Of a stretch of DNA of 64,000 nt, positions 24,052 to 37,522 are shown piece after piece; positions within the stretch are counted from its first letter, which is position 1, and every line of letters begins with the position of its first letter. The notes under the pieces were generated by a model that saw nothing but the letters and a program-made list of their open reading frames with translations, was not told the origin of the DNA and made no database searches. A program made the translations under genes and the position numbers. The stretch is from Rhabditoides inermis (Eukaryota; Nematoda; Chromadorea; Rhabditida; Rhabditidae), in assembly GCA_963966185.1 (NCBI GenBank), contig CAWZYM010000312.1, positions 1,200,368 through 1,264,367 of the forward strand, given 5' to 3'.

Positions 24052-24979
24052 TTTCCAAGTAATCCTAGTGCAGCAACAGTGAGCACTACACACAACTCAC
24101 ATTAAAACTGTTTACCCTCTCGTGAACCTATCCGCGAAAATGTCAACAACGCCAGCGATGATGAATTATTTGTGAGTTGGAAAGTCGGAAATGAACATCG
24201 TTGATGGCAGCTATGTGAGCTATGGCGGAGCTGGAAAATAGCCATTGTCCGTTTGAGGCTTTCGGAGAATACATTATTATCACGCAATCCTAGCAATGCT
24301 GCAATTGTGGATACATGCTGTGCCCCTAATTCTGCACAACGACAACGACACCTTGTTGAGAATTTTGTGCGATTTGTTCCTTTGTTATTGTCACTGCTGC
24401 AAAAATAACCAGAGATCTTCTGTACGCATACATACTTGTGTTGCAAGTCGTTCTTTAAAAAAAACTTCAGCTAGAATAGAGTCGCACTTTTGCTAGCCTG
24501 CAGAGACTCCAGACAGGGTCATTATACGTAACGACCCAGTCTGTTTGCATCCCTTCCTCCCTCTCTCTCCCGCATATATTTGTTTTCAGCATTTCCGAAA
24601 TGGCGCGGAGTAAAGTACTCGTTTTTTCACTATGAAACGAGGCGGGCGTGGTTAATAATATCCCCTCGATAACTACGCATGTTGATGTGTTCTCCCAGGG
24701 TGGTTTCTACGTCTCCTTATTCCTTATTTTGTTTCTTTCACACACAACACCGGGAGGCCGAGAAAAACTTACGAATCGAGTTGTGTGAGGGAAAGAGAGC
24801 GTGGGAGAGGAAGGGAGAGATGGAGATCTCCCCATTTCGTACAGTGTATCATTTCGAACTGGGTATCATATGGCACACGCCGGTATTCAAATAGTGCCTT
24901 TTCAATTGTATCATTTTGTACAAAAGATGAGACTGTGCAATTTTCTGTACCATTTCACACAATTCATCTATTTGTCTAA

Positions 24980-25047
24980 TGTATGATTTCGTCCAATGTA
25001 TCAGTTCGTCCAACGTATCGTTTCGTACAGCGTATCAGTTTGTAGCA
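24980..25047. repeat. 17 bp minisatellite, four copies
   Basis: Units at 24980, 24997, 25014 and 25031, each of the form YGTATSRKTTCGTMCAR. Looser relatives (GTATCATTTCG) lie from 24843 to 24960, and a 15 bp doublet with CACATTCAAAT follows at about 25047-25078. Confidence 0.8.
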
Positions 25048-25320
25048 CATTCAAATGTAGCACATTCAAATTTATCATTTCGAGTAGTTGATGTAGCCAC
25101 AATAACCCATATATGTAGCAAGTGTTCAACCATACACTGTTATGAAACCTCTCGACTCGTATTGAAATCATCTTATATCGCAGTCGCGATGTGGATAGAG
25201 AAATATGCAGTGTGCCGATAATGATGCCGCGTGTGTGGTGGGGGGACGGAGAGACGAGAGAGTCGAATTTACTTGCGGCGAAAAGCATTTCGCCGTAGCA
25301 CTCTTTTGTCTGCCTTGTCT

Positions 25321-25327
<7 letters not shown>

Positions 25328-25410
<83 letters not shown>
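25328..25410. repeat. CT microsatellite
   Basis: CT dinucleotide run with two CTTT interruptions, in the gene-poor interval. Confidence 0.95.
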
Positions 25411-25412
<2 letters not shown>

Positions 25413-26240
25413 CATTTCAAGAATGCGCTTTTTGTGTGAGTCGAAAATGTGGTGGCATCGTCATAGATGCATCTTCCACGTTCGATGGAACAGTGGCGAC
25501 TTGTTTCTGCCACAACCTGTCACTACGAGCAAAAAAAATTGGCGGTGATCGGAAACGAACACGCGTGCTCGGGTTCCACAACGCAGCGCACATGCACTGA
25601 GCCATGAGGCAAGTGAGAAGTTCATTTGCGCTCATGTCTCCGACCCCAACGATCAGTATTGAAGCGTTGGCGGGTAATTCAAGTTTTCGTCTGCATCCTT
25701 GGCAGTGGCAGACTCGAAAATAACGCAGAATCGTCGTTCTTTCGCAAAAATGCAAATGTGTGAAGTTAATATTATTTATAATAATACTCCGAGTCAAAAA
25801 TAGGTCGCCGCTGTTCCTTTAATGATTTGATCCACTTTCCCTGTCTCCTCAGCTCAGATCTAGCTAACATACTAGATGTCTCGCCCACCTCCCTCCCTCT
25901 TCTCCTCCTCCTCCTCTTCAGACATCGCAGATTCACTAGTAAAATTGAGAGAGAGAGAGAGTAACCCCACAATAATATTGATTCCTCATATTTACAAGGA
26001 ACAATATTTGTCTTGATAACTATAGACGCTGGCATTTATTGTCTTCACATTGAGTCTTTACATTACTAAACATCAACTTGTTTTTGTCATTGAAACACAA
26101 AGCCAAAATTTTCCCACACACACCAGTAGTATCAACAAATAATTGTTGTGGTTAATTCCACCTCCCACCCATTACTCTAACACTATTCTCGGATCTCTCT
26201 CGGATTACTGAATCCGTCTGAGAGAAAGAGAGAGAGAGAT

Positions 26241-26273
<33 letters not shown>

Positions 26274-27907
26274 AGGAATTAGGGAGAGAGAGGGGAGATG
26301 ATGTATCTAATTCAGATTGGACTCCGGTGGGAATCGCTGGCCCCGCCCCTTTTATGTGCACGCATTTTCAAGTCAAAGAGGGAGGGAGGGATGAGGATGA
26401 GGATGTAGTATTCAGTTTCCGCCCACCCATCCTTCTTCCTTTCCCGATAATCACGGACCATCTTGATGGTCTCTTATTTTGTCTGCTGTTATTACGATTA
26501 TTCATGTTGTGACCAAGTTCTAATGTTCGCCAATGGACAACACTGAACCCGAATATGATCCTAGTTTTCACCGCGGAGCACGATAATCGTTGGCCACCGA
26601 ACAGTTTCATCAGTGTTGCGTGTGATTAGTAAGTGCGTGATTCTTCGCTGGTGTTGCATGGTTATGCATGTTTGTGTGATCAAGTAGCAGTCAACCACTG
26701 CTGCACTCGAAAATACCCAGCCTGAAAAGGCTTTTCCAAACGTCTCTCAACAATTTCGGAATAGTCTCTCGATCACTTCAAACTACGTACGATACGATTG
26801 CTCCTCTTCTATTCTGATCGAATAAGTTCGGGCGTTCGGGAATGGTTTAGAGACCATCTAAATTGGCTTATAGGTAGTGTACCCTCTGATTCTGATCGCA
26901 TGAGTTGTTGTTACCAGTTTATTGTTCATTATTTGTTAGTTCTAATTCCATAACATAAAAGTTTGTCATCATAAGTTATCATGAGTTATCAATCATCATA
27001 AGTTATTACTATATAAAGTATATAATACAAATTTCTCGTGTTTGATATTTAGCGTTCAGAGGTTACACTACCTTTAACATCAGTGTTACTACCGCTACCG
27101 CAAGCCGGTATGTATAACACGCGTATGATAAATCACGTTCAGCTCAATAGTGTGTTTGTGGCAGAGAAAACGCGGAAATAACGATTCAAGAAATTTATCG
27201 GATTCTGCGCCCTTTTTAGTGGCAAATGTGGGGCAAATAGTGTACTGGTAACATAATTGTATCAGTAAAAATGTAGATATTAGATTATTAGATAACTGTA
27301 ACACAATGATTGTATGTCGCTAATGAGTTTGTAGTTTTTCTACTGCTAGTTTGTCTTGTACTTTTTTCATTTCATCACTTTCACAAATTCTTCCTCGTTC
27401 ACTGAACATATGCACTGTGTCATGGCTAACAATATTTTTTGTACCAGTATTTTAAAAAGTAATGCGCGAGTAAACAATTATTACTATTTTCATTGTTGTT
27501 GTGTTTATGGATCGCATACATTTTTTTAAGATTATGATTGATCCCGTTATTATCGGTATATAGTACATATATTCAATCCAAAAGGAAATTACAGAGGAGA
27601 AAGCATCTCGCATTGCGATTGCGCCACACAGTCAATTACAAATCCATTCTCTCTCTCACTCTCTCGCTCTCTTTCTCTATTTCTCTCTTTCTCTCATCCC
27701 TTCTCTCTCATTCTACATATTTACTCCACGCGACTCTTTTATCCCCTCAATTGTCCATCTACTCACATCATTGCCGCAGGATATTCGTGTACTTCTGTAC
27801 TTGTTTATTAAAAAAAAGCTTCTTCTTGTCTCTTGTTCGCAAATTTTGCTGTTGTTGTCACCACCGCGCAAATGTCAACCGAATGTCGAGCGCTACTCAT
27901 TCTAGGC

Positions 27908-28148
27908 ATGGAGAATCACACGTCCACAATCTCCTCCCTGCCATCTATGGACTATTACGACGAGGTCGGCATGGACTACCTCGACCCGCCCGATCCCGAA
28001 CTCCTTCAGAACGTTAGTCGCCCCCGTCATTCGCTCAGTCGCTCAAATTGTCTCTTCTTTGATTTATGCCGAACGCAAAATCGCTCGATTTGTCTCCCTC
28101 ACCAGGGTTCGCACAAATGTCTTTTCGCTCTGTGTGGGGTGTATACCC

Positions 28149-28214
<66 letters not shown>

Positions 28215-28346
28215 CTCAGTCTCTCTCACGCCTCTCCTTCTCGTGTCACATGTGTTGTGTATACATTTCATGAAAGCGTGCGAATTTCAAGTGTCTTTAG
28301 CGACGAAAAAAGCGAAACGGAATAGTCTCCTCTCTCTCTCTCTCTT

Positions 28347-28384
<38 letters not shown>

Positions 28385-31300
28385 AACTCGCTCCTGTGAA
28401 ATCGGCAACAAGCCAACATCCCCTCGTCAAAAGCCGCCAAATAGGGAAATTGAAGCAGCGCTCGCATATTTGGTTATTCGGTAGCTGTTTTTGAGCGCTT
28501 ATCAAGAACTATGAATGAAAATTTTGATCTGAACACAGGTGAAGGCGGCAGGAGATTATCGTGTGTAACAGAAAAATTTCGGAATCGGATGAATGACGAA
28601 TACATACGTTATCACATCAGTTTGGCATATTGTTCATAATCACATACGTTTTGCAGGTTATTCATGAATCACAATCACGTCAGTTTTGCACATTTGCGTT
28701 AGAGAAATTGGAAACACATTTTGAATTTGACATTCCTATCGTTTTAGACACTTACAATGACAAAACTCTCTCACTTATATCCTACTTATAAATAATAAAC
28801 GCAACATAATAATTGCGATAACAAACAAAACAAAAAAGGGGGTGAGACAGAGAGAAAGACAGAGAGATAAAAGATAAAAGCCGTTTCGGGTGTAAAACGC
28901 TATACGGCAAAACTTTGTCCCTCCCACCCTCGTCAGTAACGATAGAGAGACGTGTAATTTTTGAATGGATAGTATTGTATATGGTATATAAAAAGAAAGG
29001 AAAGAAAACGCGAAATAACTATCATAAGCAAGCAAGTTACAAGTAATGAGCACAAAACAGTGTGGAGACGCTTGAGAATTTGTTTGTGAGTGACTGCGCG
29101 AGGCAGTGGGATGGGTGTGGCGTGGCTACAGCGTAGTCTGCCGTAGGTCTCCTTGAGGTCACTCGCACTGAGTGTGCAGTGCTGGGTTTAGTTCAAAGAT
29201 CAATATTTCCGTTGCGGGCGTTAATCACTTCTCTTTCTCAGAACTTATTTCCTACTTACTTTTCATTTACTTCCTACTCTCTAACGCTATAGCGTATAGA
29301 TCGTAAATAAGTGGGAACTTGATGGGAAATTAGTAGGAAGCAGATATTTCTGGCGCGAATTTCAATCTCGAAATGCAAACGCGCGTTGCAAAAAAAAATA
29401 CCTCTGACGTAACGGCGTGGTGTATCAAATATATCTCCCTTGTTGTAATGCAATTACCATACAAATCACCTAATCTAATCACCTAATCACCTAATCTGTT
29501 GACAGGTGCGCTTTGTGGCCAATCTCGTGTGGGGACTGTCGGCGGTCGTCGGAATTCCCGGTACGACAACGTGACGATCACACATGACATGATACCTGAA
29601 TACCTGGCATCGCAGGACAAAACCAGCCGAAACCTGCCCACAGACTTGCACATTACACAAAACTCAATGTGTCGATGATAATATCTTCGTACACAATACG
29701 TGTACATACGTGTTTACACGGACTGTATCGTTTGCAGGCAACGCGTTCGTTCTGCTCTCGATCGTGTGCTTTCGCGACATGCGCACCGTGTCCAACATCT
29801 ACATCTTCAACATGGCCCTAGCTGACCTGTTCTTTCTATTGGGTGAGCACCTATTCTTTCTATTGGGCATGGTTGAATGCGTGTTTCTCTGGGGGAAGCC
29901 TCGTTGACGACGGCTGATAAGGAAGGCGCTCTGTAGTTCAGGGCGGATAATAGATAATACATAATACCTACTTTGCACATACTTTTTGTGTTGCAGGCAC
30001 GCCGATAATCATAATCCAGTCGATCGTCCAGCAGTGGATATTCGGGCTGTTCATGTGCAAAGTGTTCATTTCGGGAATCGGGGTAAGTACTTACTTACTT
30101 AGTACTACTTGCTTATCTTTCGATTTGTTGAGTGTGAGAGAGGAACGAGAAAGGGAATTAAGAAAGCCAGGATATCCCAGTTGTCGAGTTCAGACCATCG
30201 AGTTTCGGCGCACGTTGGCTACATTGTTTTGACTCCTGAGTGAGAAGAAACTCACACTCGCAAACGTGCACACAACACGTTTCGAGAGATTCTAGTCTGA
30301 TTGAGAGAATGGGGAAGTACTACACTCGCTAACTCTCCTCTCATATATGCTAACAGCTAAAGACATTCATTCAACTGAAATGAATGGATTGACCTCGTTA
30401 TAGCAGGGAACGTGAAGTTCCCTTCCCGGTTAGCACTCGTAAATTAGCACTTGAGTACAACATCCGCTTGTTAGTTTGGTCGGTGTAAATGCGACTTGCA
30501 CTTTCTAGTCCTAGCAAGTTTCAGTCACGTTTCACGCGCATTTCCACTGGTTTTCTAATCTATTTTTGAACCACTGAAAAAAAGTTATTCACACCATCGA
30601 ACCACTCACACAACTACTCGTATACAAATATATTCATTCAGACTCGAGTATTCATTTTTGTATAAACACATACATGAGCGATCGCCCCGTTGGGGTGGTC
30701 GCTAAGTGAAGCATGAAGCTACGTGAGTTGGTGATACTTCCCGTTTATGATAGAATAAAACATCGTTATGACGGCTATAAAGAGGGTAGGGGGATGACTA
30801 ATATGACTGTCTGGGAGAAAAGGAGAAAAGGAGGGAGTCAAGCAGTAAAAACGTCACATATTGATTTATTGATTTTGTCGATTTAGATCTCGCAGTTCTG
30901 CTCGGCCGCTTTCATTGCGGTGCTATCGTTCGATCGATATCTGGCAGTGTGCAAGCCGATCCAATCATCGAGATTCAGGTGAACTCAAATCTTTCAAATG
31001 TTTATTGTACATGTACATGCACTTCTCTCTTTTGGTGCAACTCGAAATTCGGCTTCTGAACGGAGTTTTTTTCCGGCCTCTGAACGGAGAACGATTTGTT
31101 GGAACTTTTACACATTCTCAAAAACTTCAGTGGTTTTTTGACTTTGGAATTGTCGTGTACCTACCACATTCCACATACCACATACCACATAGGACTCCCG
31201 TTCGCTCTCTTTATTGCTTTACGCAAGTGTGTTTACAGTTCACATTGATTATGAAAAGTGACGTCAGTGAGATCGGATATAAATTATAGTTCACAGTGCA

Positions 31301-32000
31301 GACATGAACGAAGTCCTACTTTTATGCTCAATGGATACGTAATTTCGTTTCTGAGAATCGGCTGATAATGTCTTTGATTTTCGATTTTACATTCCCATGT
31401 TGCGAGCGCTATGAATAATGCGAAGCTGATTTGATGGCAAGCGAATTGATGGAATTGAAAGGTGACGTCGCGAACCGAGAGCAAAAGAATAGGGGAACGT
31501 GTAGTTTTTTGGTAACACGACACGTTGAATGGACGATGATTGCAATCGAAGAAACCCTATACATGTTGCCATATGAATCTATTCCTGATGAAATGAATAG
31601 GGGTGATTGAAAAGCTAGAAGAAGGGCACAGAATACATACGTTTTCGGGGGATCAAGTGATACGTTTCAGGACTCTACGTGCTGCGGTGCTCATTTCAAT
31701 TCTGGCCTGGATAGCAGTGATATTGGAGATGACTCCTCTCATGCTATTCGCAAAGATTATAAAAGTCACAGGTAAGTAGTAATCCCTTCGGAATTGTATA
31801 CGTAGTAGGTTACAGTAGTCTCTTTAGTTCCTTTACCTATTAGTAGCGCATTACAATAGGTTGTCTTATTCTCACGTTTTTAGGTTTGTTGTTGTGTTTC
31901 TGTGGCGGTCGTTCGAAATGCGAATAACAACAGAATACATACATATCAACGCCTTTTTATGACAGTCTCGTCAGAACACAGCATAGTCCTCTCTCCCTCC

Positions 32001-32044
<44 letters not shown>

Positions 32045-35000
32045 TCTTTATTCTCATCTCACAACCGAAAACTTCCTGCTTCCGCTGTTATTGGGTCTGT
32101 CCTATCAATGAGTGCTTTCACTGAAAAATTCACTGAAAATAGTGAAAATTTCATTGAAATGATGAAAATTTCAACGAATGGGTGAAATATTCAATGAATT
32201 AGTGAAAATTTCATTGCACGTGTGAAAATTTCATTGAATGTAGTGAAATTTTCAAAGAAAGTTTCATTTTCAACCTTCATTTTCAACGTCGGCTGTCAGG
32301 TCGCTCAAAAAACGGGCAAAGTTTCAGTTTTCTAATTTTAACGAATATTCGTCAGTTGTACTGCGTACGATTTTATTCATACAGTTGTTTTTTTTTTCGA
32401 AATATTACATGTTTTATTTGTTTATATGTATGTTATTTTGGTTTTCATTGTATGTTCATGTTTATATGATGTTGTAATTGATTGAACATTAGGAACAGAA
32501 GCGCGTCGGAAGATGCGAAGCTCCCTCGTTGTCACCGACCTCAAGATCATCAAGGTGTGAATTTTTTTTGGATTTTCGCCAACCTCGTTTCACTTGTGTG
32601 TTGTTGATGTTGTACTCACATTTTGACATCCCGCCGGTGTTGCGTCTGTTGCACCACAGTCTACCTAGATATTTTGATAGTATTATTTAACAGTTGTGTT
32701 CAGTACTTCCCGTCTTGAAGACCGCCAACAATGCGCGGACGCTGCCGCCTGACCGACGTCGTCATCCCCAGCGGCATCGAGCTCATCAAGGACCAGGTGT
32801 GTGTTTGTTCTGGATTATTTTGTTCTTACACGCTTCCTCATCTTGTTCCTACAGGTACGCTCCGTGTTTTAAAATATTCACATCTATTGAAAAAATTGGT
32901 ACTTTTGTGCATTTCTTCAACTTCGTTAATATGCATTACAGGAGGGGTGCGTTCCGAAGATGTGTGTGCAGTTGACGGCGACGGAGCAGTGGATCTACCT
33001 GTGCGCCATGCACAAGAACCCCCTCACCCCCTCCTATTCAACCGTACCCGTGTTGTTTCATCCTCTTCGTAGTACGGTTCTGATGAACGCCGAGCATGCT
33101 CCCCACCCAGAACATCTCCTAGCCACATGATGCGTGTATATGGAATGCTTTGTGTATGTAGAGTAACAACATGTAGAGAATCAGACATACGCGTACCACG
33201 TACTACTTCAACACTACTTTACTCACCCGCGCATAGATGTGCCGTGCTGCAACTTCCAAGCCCCGGTTCGACTGTTTCAGAACGATGCCATCATATAAAC
33301 TATTGACCTTTATTTCCATAAAAATATTTGTTTCATTAAACAAAAACACATCTATCAAAAGACGGAGAGGTTGATTTCGGCGGCCTTGCGACGAGGAAGG
33401 GGATGAAGTTGGGCGGGAAGACGACGACGAGGTCGAAGAAGTAGATGTGCGTCTGCAACATGGATTCTCCAATCAATACAAAAATAAATGAACGAAACCG
33501 AGTAGTGGTACAAATTGTTCATCGCCAGTGAACGTCTTGGCCTCGTGGCAGCCCATGCGTAACAATATACATCTGCAGTAGCTACGTATCAAAATGTTTA
33601 CTCACGTTTCTGTCGTCTGAGAGGTTGATCTCGGCGGACTTGCGACGAGTAAGTGGATGAGCAGGCACACGTCGACGAGGTGGAGGTGGACACGAGGTGG
33701 AGGACGACGAGATGGAAGACGTAGATGTGCGCCTGCAATATGTATCATAACTCGTAATCAATACAATAATAAATAAACGAAATCGATTTGTGGTACGAGT
33801 TGTTCATCACAAACGAACGGGTTCATTTCGCGTTTGCGTTTGCAAAAGAAGTTTGAAAACATAGAAGTGACAAGATGGGAAAAGCTCACTCACCTATTCC
33901 AAACTGAAGTACTAGATTCACCGAAAGTTGTTGCACTCCGGCGAGGACACGAGGAAGAGTCCTCCCTGCAAAAAAACGTTATTTCAACATGATGTAGTGA
34001 TTCGTATTCCATAAACTCGATAAAGCGCAAAAAATATATGACAACAATACAACAAACAAACAAAGAAATCGAAAATTCGAAAAAAAAACAACAAAAACTG
34101 AACAAATAAAATAGAACGTTCCAAATGACGAATATTCGCTAAACTTAGAATAATGAATCAGCCCCGTTTTTTGGCTCATTGGCCTGCATCGTTGAAAATG
34201 AAAGGTGAAAAGTGAAAAGTGCAACGAAACATTCACTGAATCAATGAACTTTTCAACAAATCATCGATATTTTCACTAATTCATTGAATATTTCACCCAT
34301 TCGTTGAAATTTTCATCATTTCAATGAAATTTTCACTATTTTCAGTGAATTTTTCAGTGAAAGCACTCATTGATAGGACAGACCCATTCTCCCGTTAGTT
34401 CTATCTATTCATTCATTTATACGCAACCTTCGTGAATAGCGAGAAAAATTTCACCAACGAGATAAACAGTTAAAGTAGGTAAATATCGCACGGACGGGAC
34501 GTTATAATATATATTTGGTGTTTGGTCCCTAGCGATTGAAATAAAGGAAGAAAGAGAGAGAGCCTCAGTGTTCGAAATACAAACGTTGCTGCGATGTGAA
34601 CTGTGAACATGCTCAATAAAGCCAACATAATGAACACTACATCTAGTCATTCAGGTATGCCGGGAGAGGCTGGCAAGGATTCGTGTCTTCTCTTTTGGGG
34701 CGACGACTCGGCCATGTCTATGGACCATGACAACGAGACAGACGAGGAGAAAATGTTCGAGCAGGTACTTATTAGTGCTTTTTCCGGAAACAGAACTTTT
34801 GTACGTTACAAACAACTTACAACATCACACATTTCACTTCCTTGGAAAATGAATATGTAGAGAATGTTATGAAAATTAATGCAAAAAGGGGCCAGTCATT
34901 GTCAGAGGTATTCAGCTTCCAGTTGATATGTAAACGATGTACTGTGGTAAAAAAAGACAACGGTCATATGCTCACAATGCCAAAACATATTTCATCACAT

Positions 35001-37522
35001 CTGTTAGCACGATAACGACACGATTATTACGGCATCGTGTGTTCATTCTCTGTCGTATCGTATTATTTGCGAATTCCACTGGATGATAAACAGGCTACAC
35101 ACGCTGGTATTTGCCTTGAAAAAATGGGGGCCGCTGGCGCATAGTATATAAGTATCTATACTTACACATCACTAGAGTAAGTGCATAATAAATATGCATG
35201 GAAGTCTTTCTGTGACAACGCTAGCGAGTATCCACGTAGAACCTCTAAAATGTAACAAATAACATCACACACCGTTCTACTTCCTTAGAAGAAGAAAAAG
35301 TAATAAGTAAATGTATGAGAATGTATGTAAAAGGGCAGTAATTGTCGGAGGAATTGAGTGGTCTGTTCATAATTTTCAAACAACGCAAAAATTAAAAACA
35401 CTGTGAGCGCGCGATCTAACCGATAGTCCACCTAATCGTCAAAACAACTGATGAAATAGTCGTTTTCGATGAGAAGGAAACGAAGAAAGACTCAGATGAT
35501 GGACATGAACCGTCTGTCGATCGTCTCCCGCCGGTTCTTCACCACGTACACATTCGCCCTCTCCTATCTCCTGCCACTGCTCGCTGTATGGTGAGTGCAC
35601 TCCAGAACGTTTCAACTACAATTACATTCCAATCAAATGTATGTTTTGAACTGCAAAAAAAGATAATGGTACGTACCAAAACAATTTAGTGGTTGGGTAG
35701 AAGGAACTTTATTTGAATCGTTCTTACAAAATTAATATTTTAAAAATCTAATAATTCAGGTACTTCTACGCTCGCGTGATCGTCAAGCTGTGGCGGCGCC
35801 GGAAGACGTTCTTCAACCGACGCAAGACCACCAGACGACGGACCACCAAGGTCGGCGTGACGTCATCGCAGTAATCAATAAATCGATTCAGGTGACAATC
35901 ATGGGTCTGGCGATCGTTGTGTCGTACACGCTGTGCTGGCTGCCTTTCTGGGTGGTTCAGTGGAGCATCGAAATGGATCTGGAATGGAGTTGGTGAGTAA
36001 TAGTCTTATTTAGGGGATGTAGTTCATCTGATCATTCAGGTACAATCAGGTATACCTGAATGATCAGATTAATCCCCTTTCTCGCTTTGAGTATATGATT
36101 CCTAACATGCAATACATGAGCTGGGTTTATTTTTTTTGTACCCAAAGCATCTTTTACTTAGTATTCACTAACCGCTTGACGCTTGAAGCTTAGCTTGTCA
36201 TTCTCTAAACAACCGCGTTTTCGAGGAATCGACATCTCTCAAAGCGAAAAGGAATTATTGTAATGAGACCTCTAGGGACTGGAGAAATTAACTGATATTT
36301 ATCTCTAACAATGTAAGAAGAATGTTATTTCGCTAATCACATAATGTCACACTCTTATGCTCATATGCCTGACGTTGATGCTAGGGAGAAATTGGAATTT
36401 GCAAACATTTCCTTTCCATTGACGTATGCAAATTGCGAGTGAAATCGGAAATCCTTTGTTATGGACATGTGATTCAGGTAACAAACATTCTTACATTTCA
36501 AAAGCATTCGGACTGGTGCACTGTCTAACTGATGTGACAGACACAGTGGATGCCCGCAAAATAGCGAAGTATGCGTAAACAATACGTGCTGAAATAGTGT
36601 GAATAGGGTGAAGGGAGACATTGTCTAATGTCTAAATGCATTCGGAGGGAAACAATTGCATCTGCGGCCGTCTGTAAAACGACAACGTATGCCAAACATT
36701 GCATGTCTAGAGATGCAACAATGGGGAATGCATAAACTGAAAAGTGCGTGAATAAACGTCAGTTTCGTACTTTTTTTTGGAAAAATAAAGTACAGTTTAC
36801 AAAATTTAAGATAATAAAGAACCCAAACAGTATGAGTATAATCCAAATTGATAAGTATAATATATTTATATATAATAATTTCAGGGACCACTCGATCAAG
36901 GTGCCGGTCTCGTACGCGGCCTACGCACTACAGTACATCAACGCAGCCCTCAACCCCTTCCTATACGTCTTCATGTCAGACACTTTCTGCCAAAATGCGA
37001 GTTTTGTTTTTGTTTTTTGTTTTGTTTTTGTATTTGATGGTTGCACGGACTCCATGTGCGTGGTGGATGAAATATTCAAATGAGGATAGATATCACACCC
37101 TATGTGAATGTTTGTATTTTTTTTTAAATCTCTTATTACTGATCACTCCACATTTTCGATACGCACCTTGGTCGCTCTAGCTGCATTACGCACATTCCTA
37201 GAAGTGTTGCGAGTATTTAGAAAATCGTTTGATCAGTTTCCCAGAACTCTTGATTCCTTTAATTGATCTATTTTTAGGCGGGCAAGGTGATGCGTTCTGT
37301 GGTCGGATTTCCTATGGAAAACGACTCGAAAAGGGCGGGGGTGAGTGTAAACAAACATGTAAACAAACAAACAAACAAACAAACAAACAAACAAACAATG
37401 TTCAGGAGACGCACCCGATCCTGCAGAACAATCGCACCGTCATCTCGATGGCTCCCAAGACGGGCACCCCTCCCCAAGAGAAGACGCCCATCTGCGAGAT
37501 GGAGGGAGACGTGCAGCTATGA
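27908..37522 (+). CDS. Neuropeptide GPCR, somatostatin / allatostatin-C receptor-like, 13 exons
   Basis: Class A G-protein-coupled receptor at the neuronal plasma membrane. Model of 410 aa, exons 27908-28012, 29506-29560, 29738-29842, 29997-30082, 30887-30978, 31671-31771, 34655-34764, 35496-35590, 35760-35850, 35892-35992, 36885-36996, 37278-37340 and 37406-37522. The extracellular N terminus has a NHT glycosylation site. TM1 contains [14 protein letters not shown]2 has [14 protein letters not shown]; Cys109 of TM3 pairs with Cys192 of loop 2; DRY is at 133-135, CWLPFW at 295-300 and NPFLY at 337-341; the tail starts [19 protein letters not shown], the FWGDD loop and [11 protein letters not shown] resemble the somatostatin/opioid/AstC receptor group, which couples to Gi/o and binds C-type peptides. 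An in-frame ATG at 27872 would add 12 residues. Intron 11 needs a GC donor (AAT|GCGAGT). Intron 6 carries a 2.3 kb transposon. Class A is certain; the subgroup is likely. Confidence 0.85.
28150..28212. repeat. CT microsatellite in GPCR intron 1
   Basis: Pure CT run; a second one at 28330-28381 lies in the same intron. Confidence 0.95.
31014..31110. repeat. Fragment of an inverted-repeat element, GPCR intron 5
   Basis: The words CTCTCTTTTGGTGCAA and CTTCTGAACGGAGT match the right arm of the element at 54345-54790, and a second CTCTGAACGGAG follows 20 bp later. Probably a decayed or partial copy. Confidence 0.55.
32493..33130 (+). CDS. Candidate exons inside the transposon, plus strand
   Basis: Not recognised. 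Three segments have good splice borders: 32493-32554 ([20 protein letters not shown] in one frame), 32731-32796 starting with ATG ([19 protein letters not shown]), and 32942-33130 in phase with the second, ending at a TGA. The last two together encode 84 aa with clustered cysteines and a histidine (GCVPKMC, IYLCAMH), possibly zinc-binding. The first segment does not join in frame with a simple splice. Base composition is GC-rich as in the host genes, so these may be captured host exons or the element's own gene. Confidence 0.35.
33203..33963 (-). CDS. Candidate Ser/Arg-rich exons inside the transposon, minus strand
   Basis: Not recognised. Segments with acceptor and donor: about 33893-33961 ([18 protein letters not shown]), 33604-33734 (Ser-rich, then [14 protein letters not shown]) and about 33360-33451, the last two being copies of one duplicated unit of about 270 bp. 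The first two join in phase (WN|R). In the third copy the equivalent splice would change frame, or reads [11 protein letters not shown] in the second frame and runs to a stop at 33203. Possibly a degenerate element-encoded gene. Confidence 0.35.

Larger units (their letters stand above)
21583..27907. other. Large gene-poor interval
   Basis: About 6.3 kb without an exon I can support. It includes the promoter of the polysaposin gene, a C run at 22586, a (TA)n run at 24000-24048, a 17 bp minisatellite at 24980-25047, CT runs at 25328-25410 and 27647-27705, and a GA run at 26220-26272. Open frames such as 22158-22475 lack splice partners, signal peptides or recognisable domains. The GPCR promoter and 5' UTR must lie near the right end. 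Confidence 0.5.
32090..34388. mobile_element. DNA transposon, 2.3 kb, terminal inverted repeats and 3 bp target duplication
   Basis: The element spans 32093-34385. Its ends are inverted repeats starting GGGTCTGTCCTATCAATGAG that I read as identical over about 117 bp (32093-32209 against 34269-34385). Each is made of shorter words of the type GTGAAAATTTCATTGAA. ATT flanks both ends (32090-32092 and 34386-34388), a 3 bp target duplication. The GGG ends and 3 bp duplication fit PIF/Harbinger-like elements, but that superfamily prefers TWA, and no DDE transposase is visible. It sits in GPCR intron 6, same-strand or antisense undecided. Inside are candidate exons on both strands, listed separately. 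Confidence 0.85.
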
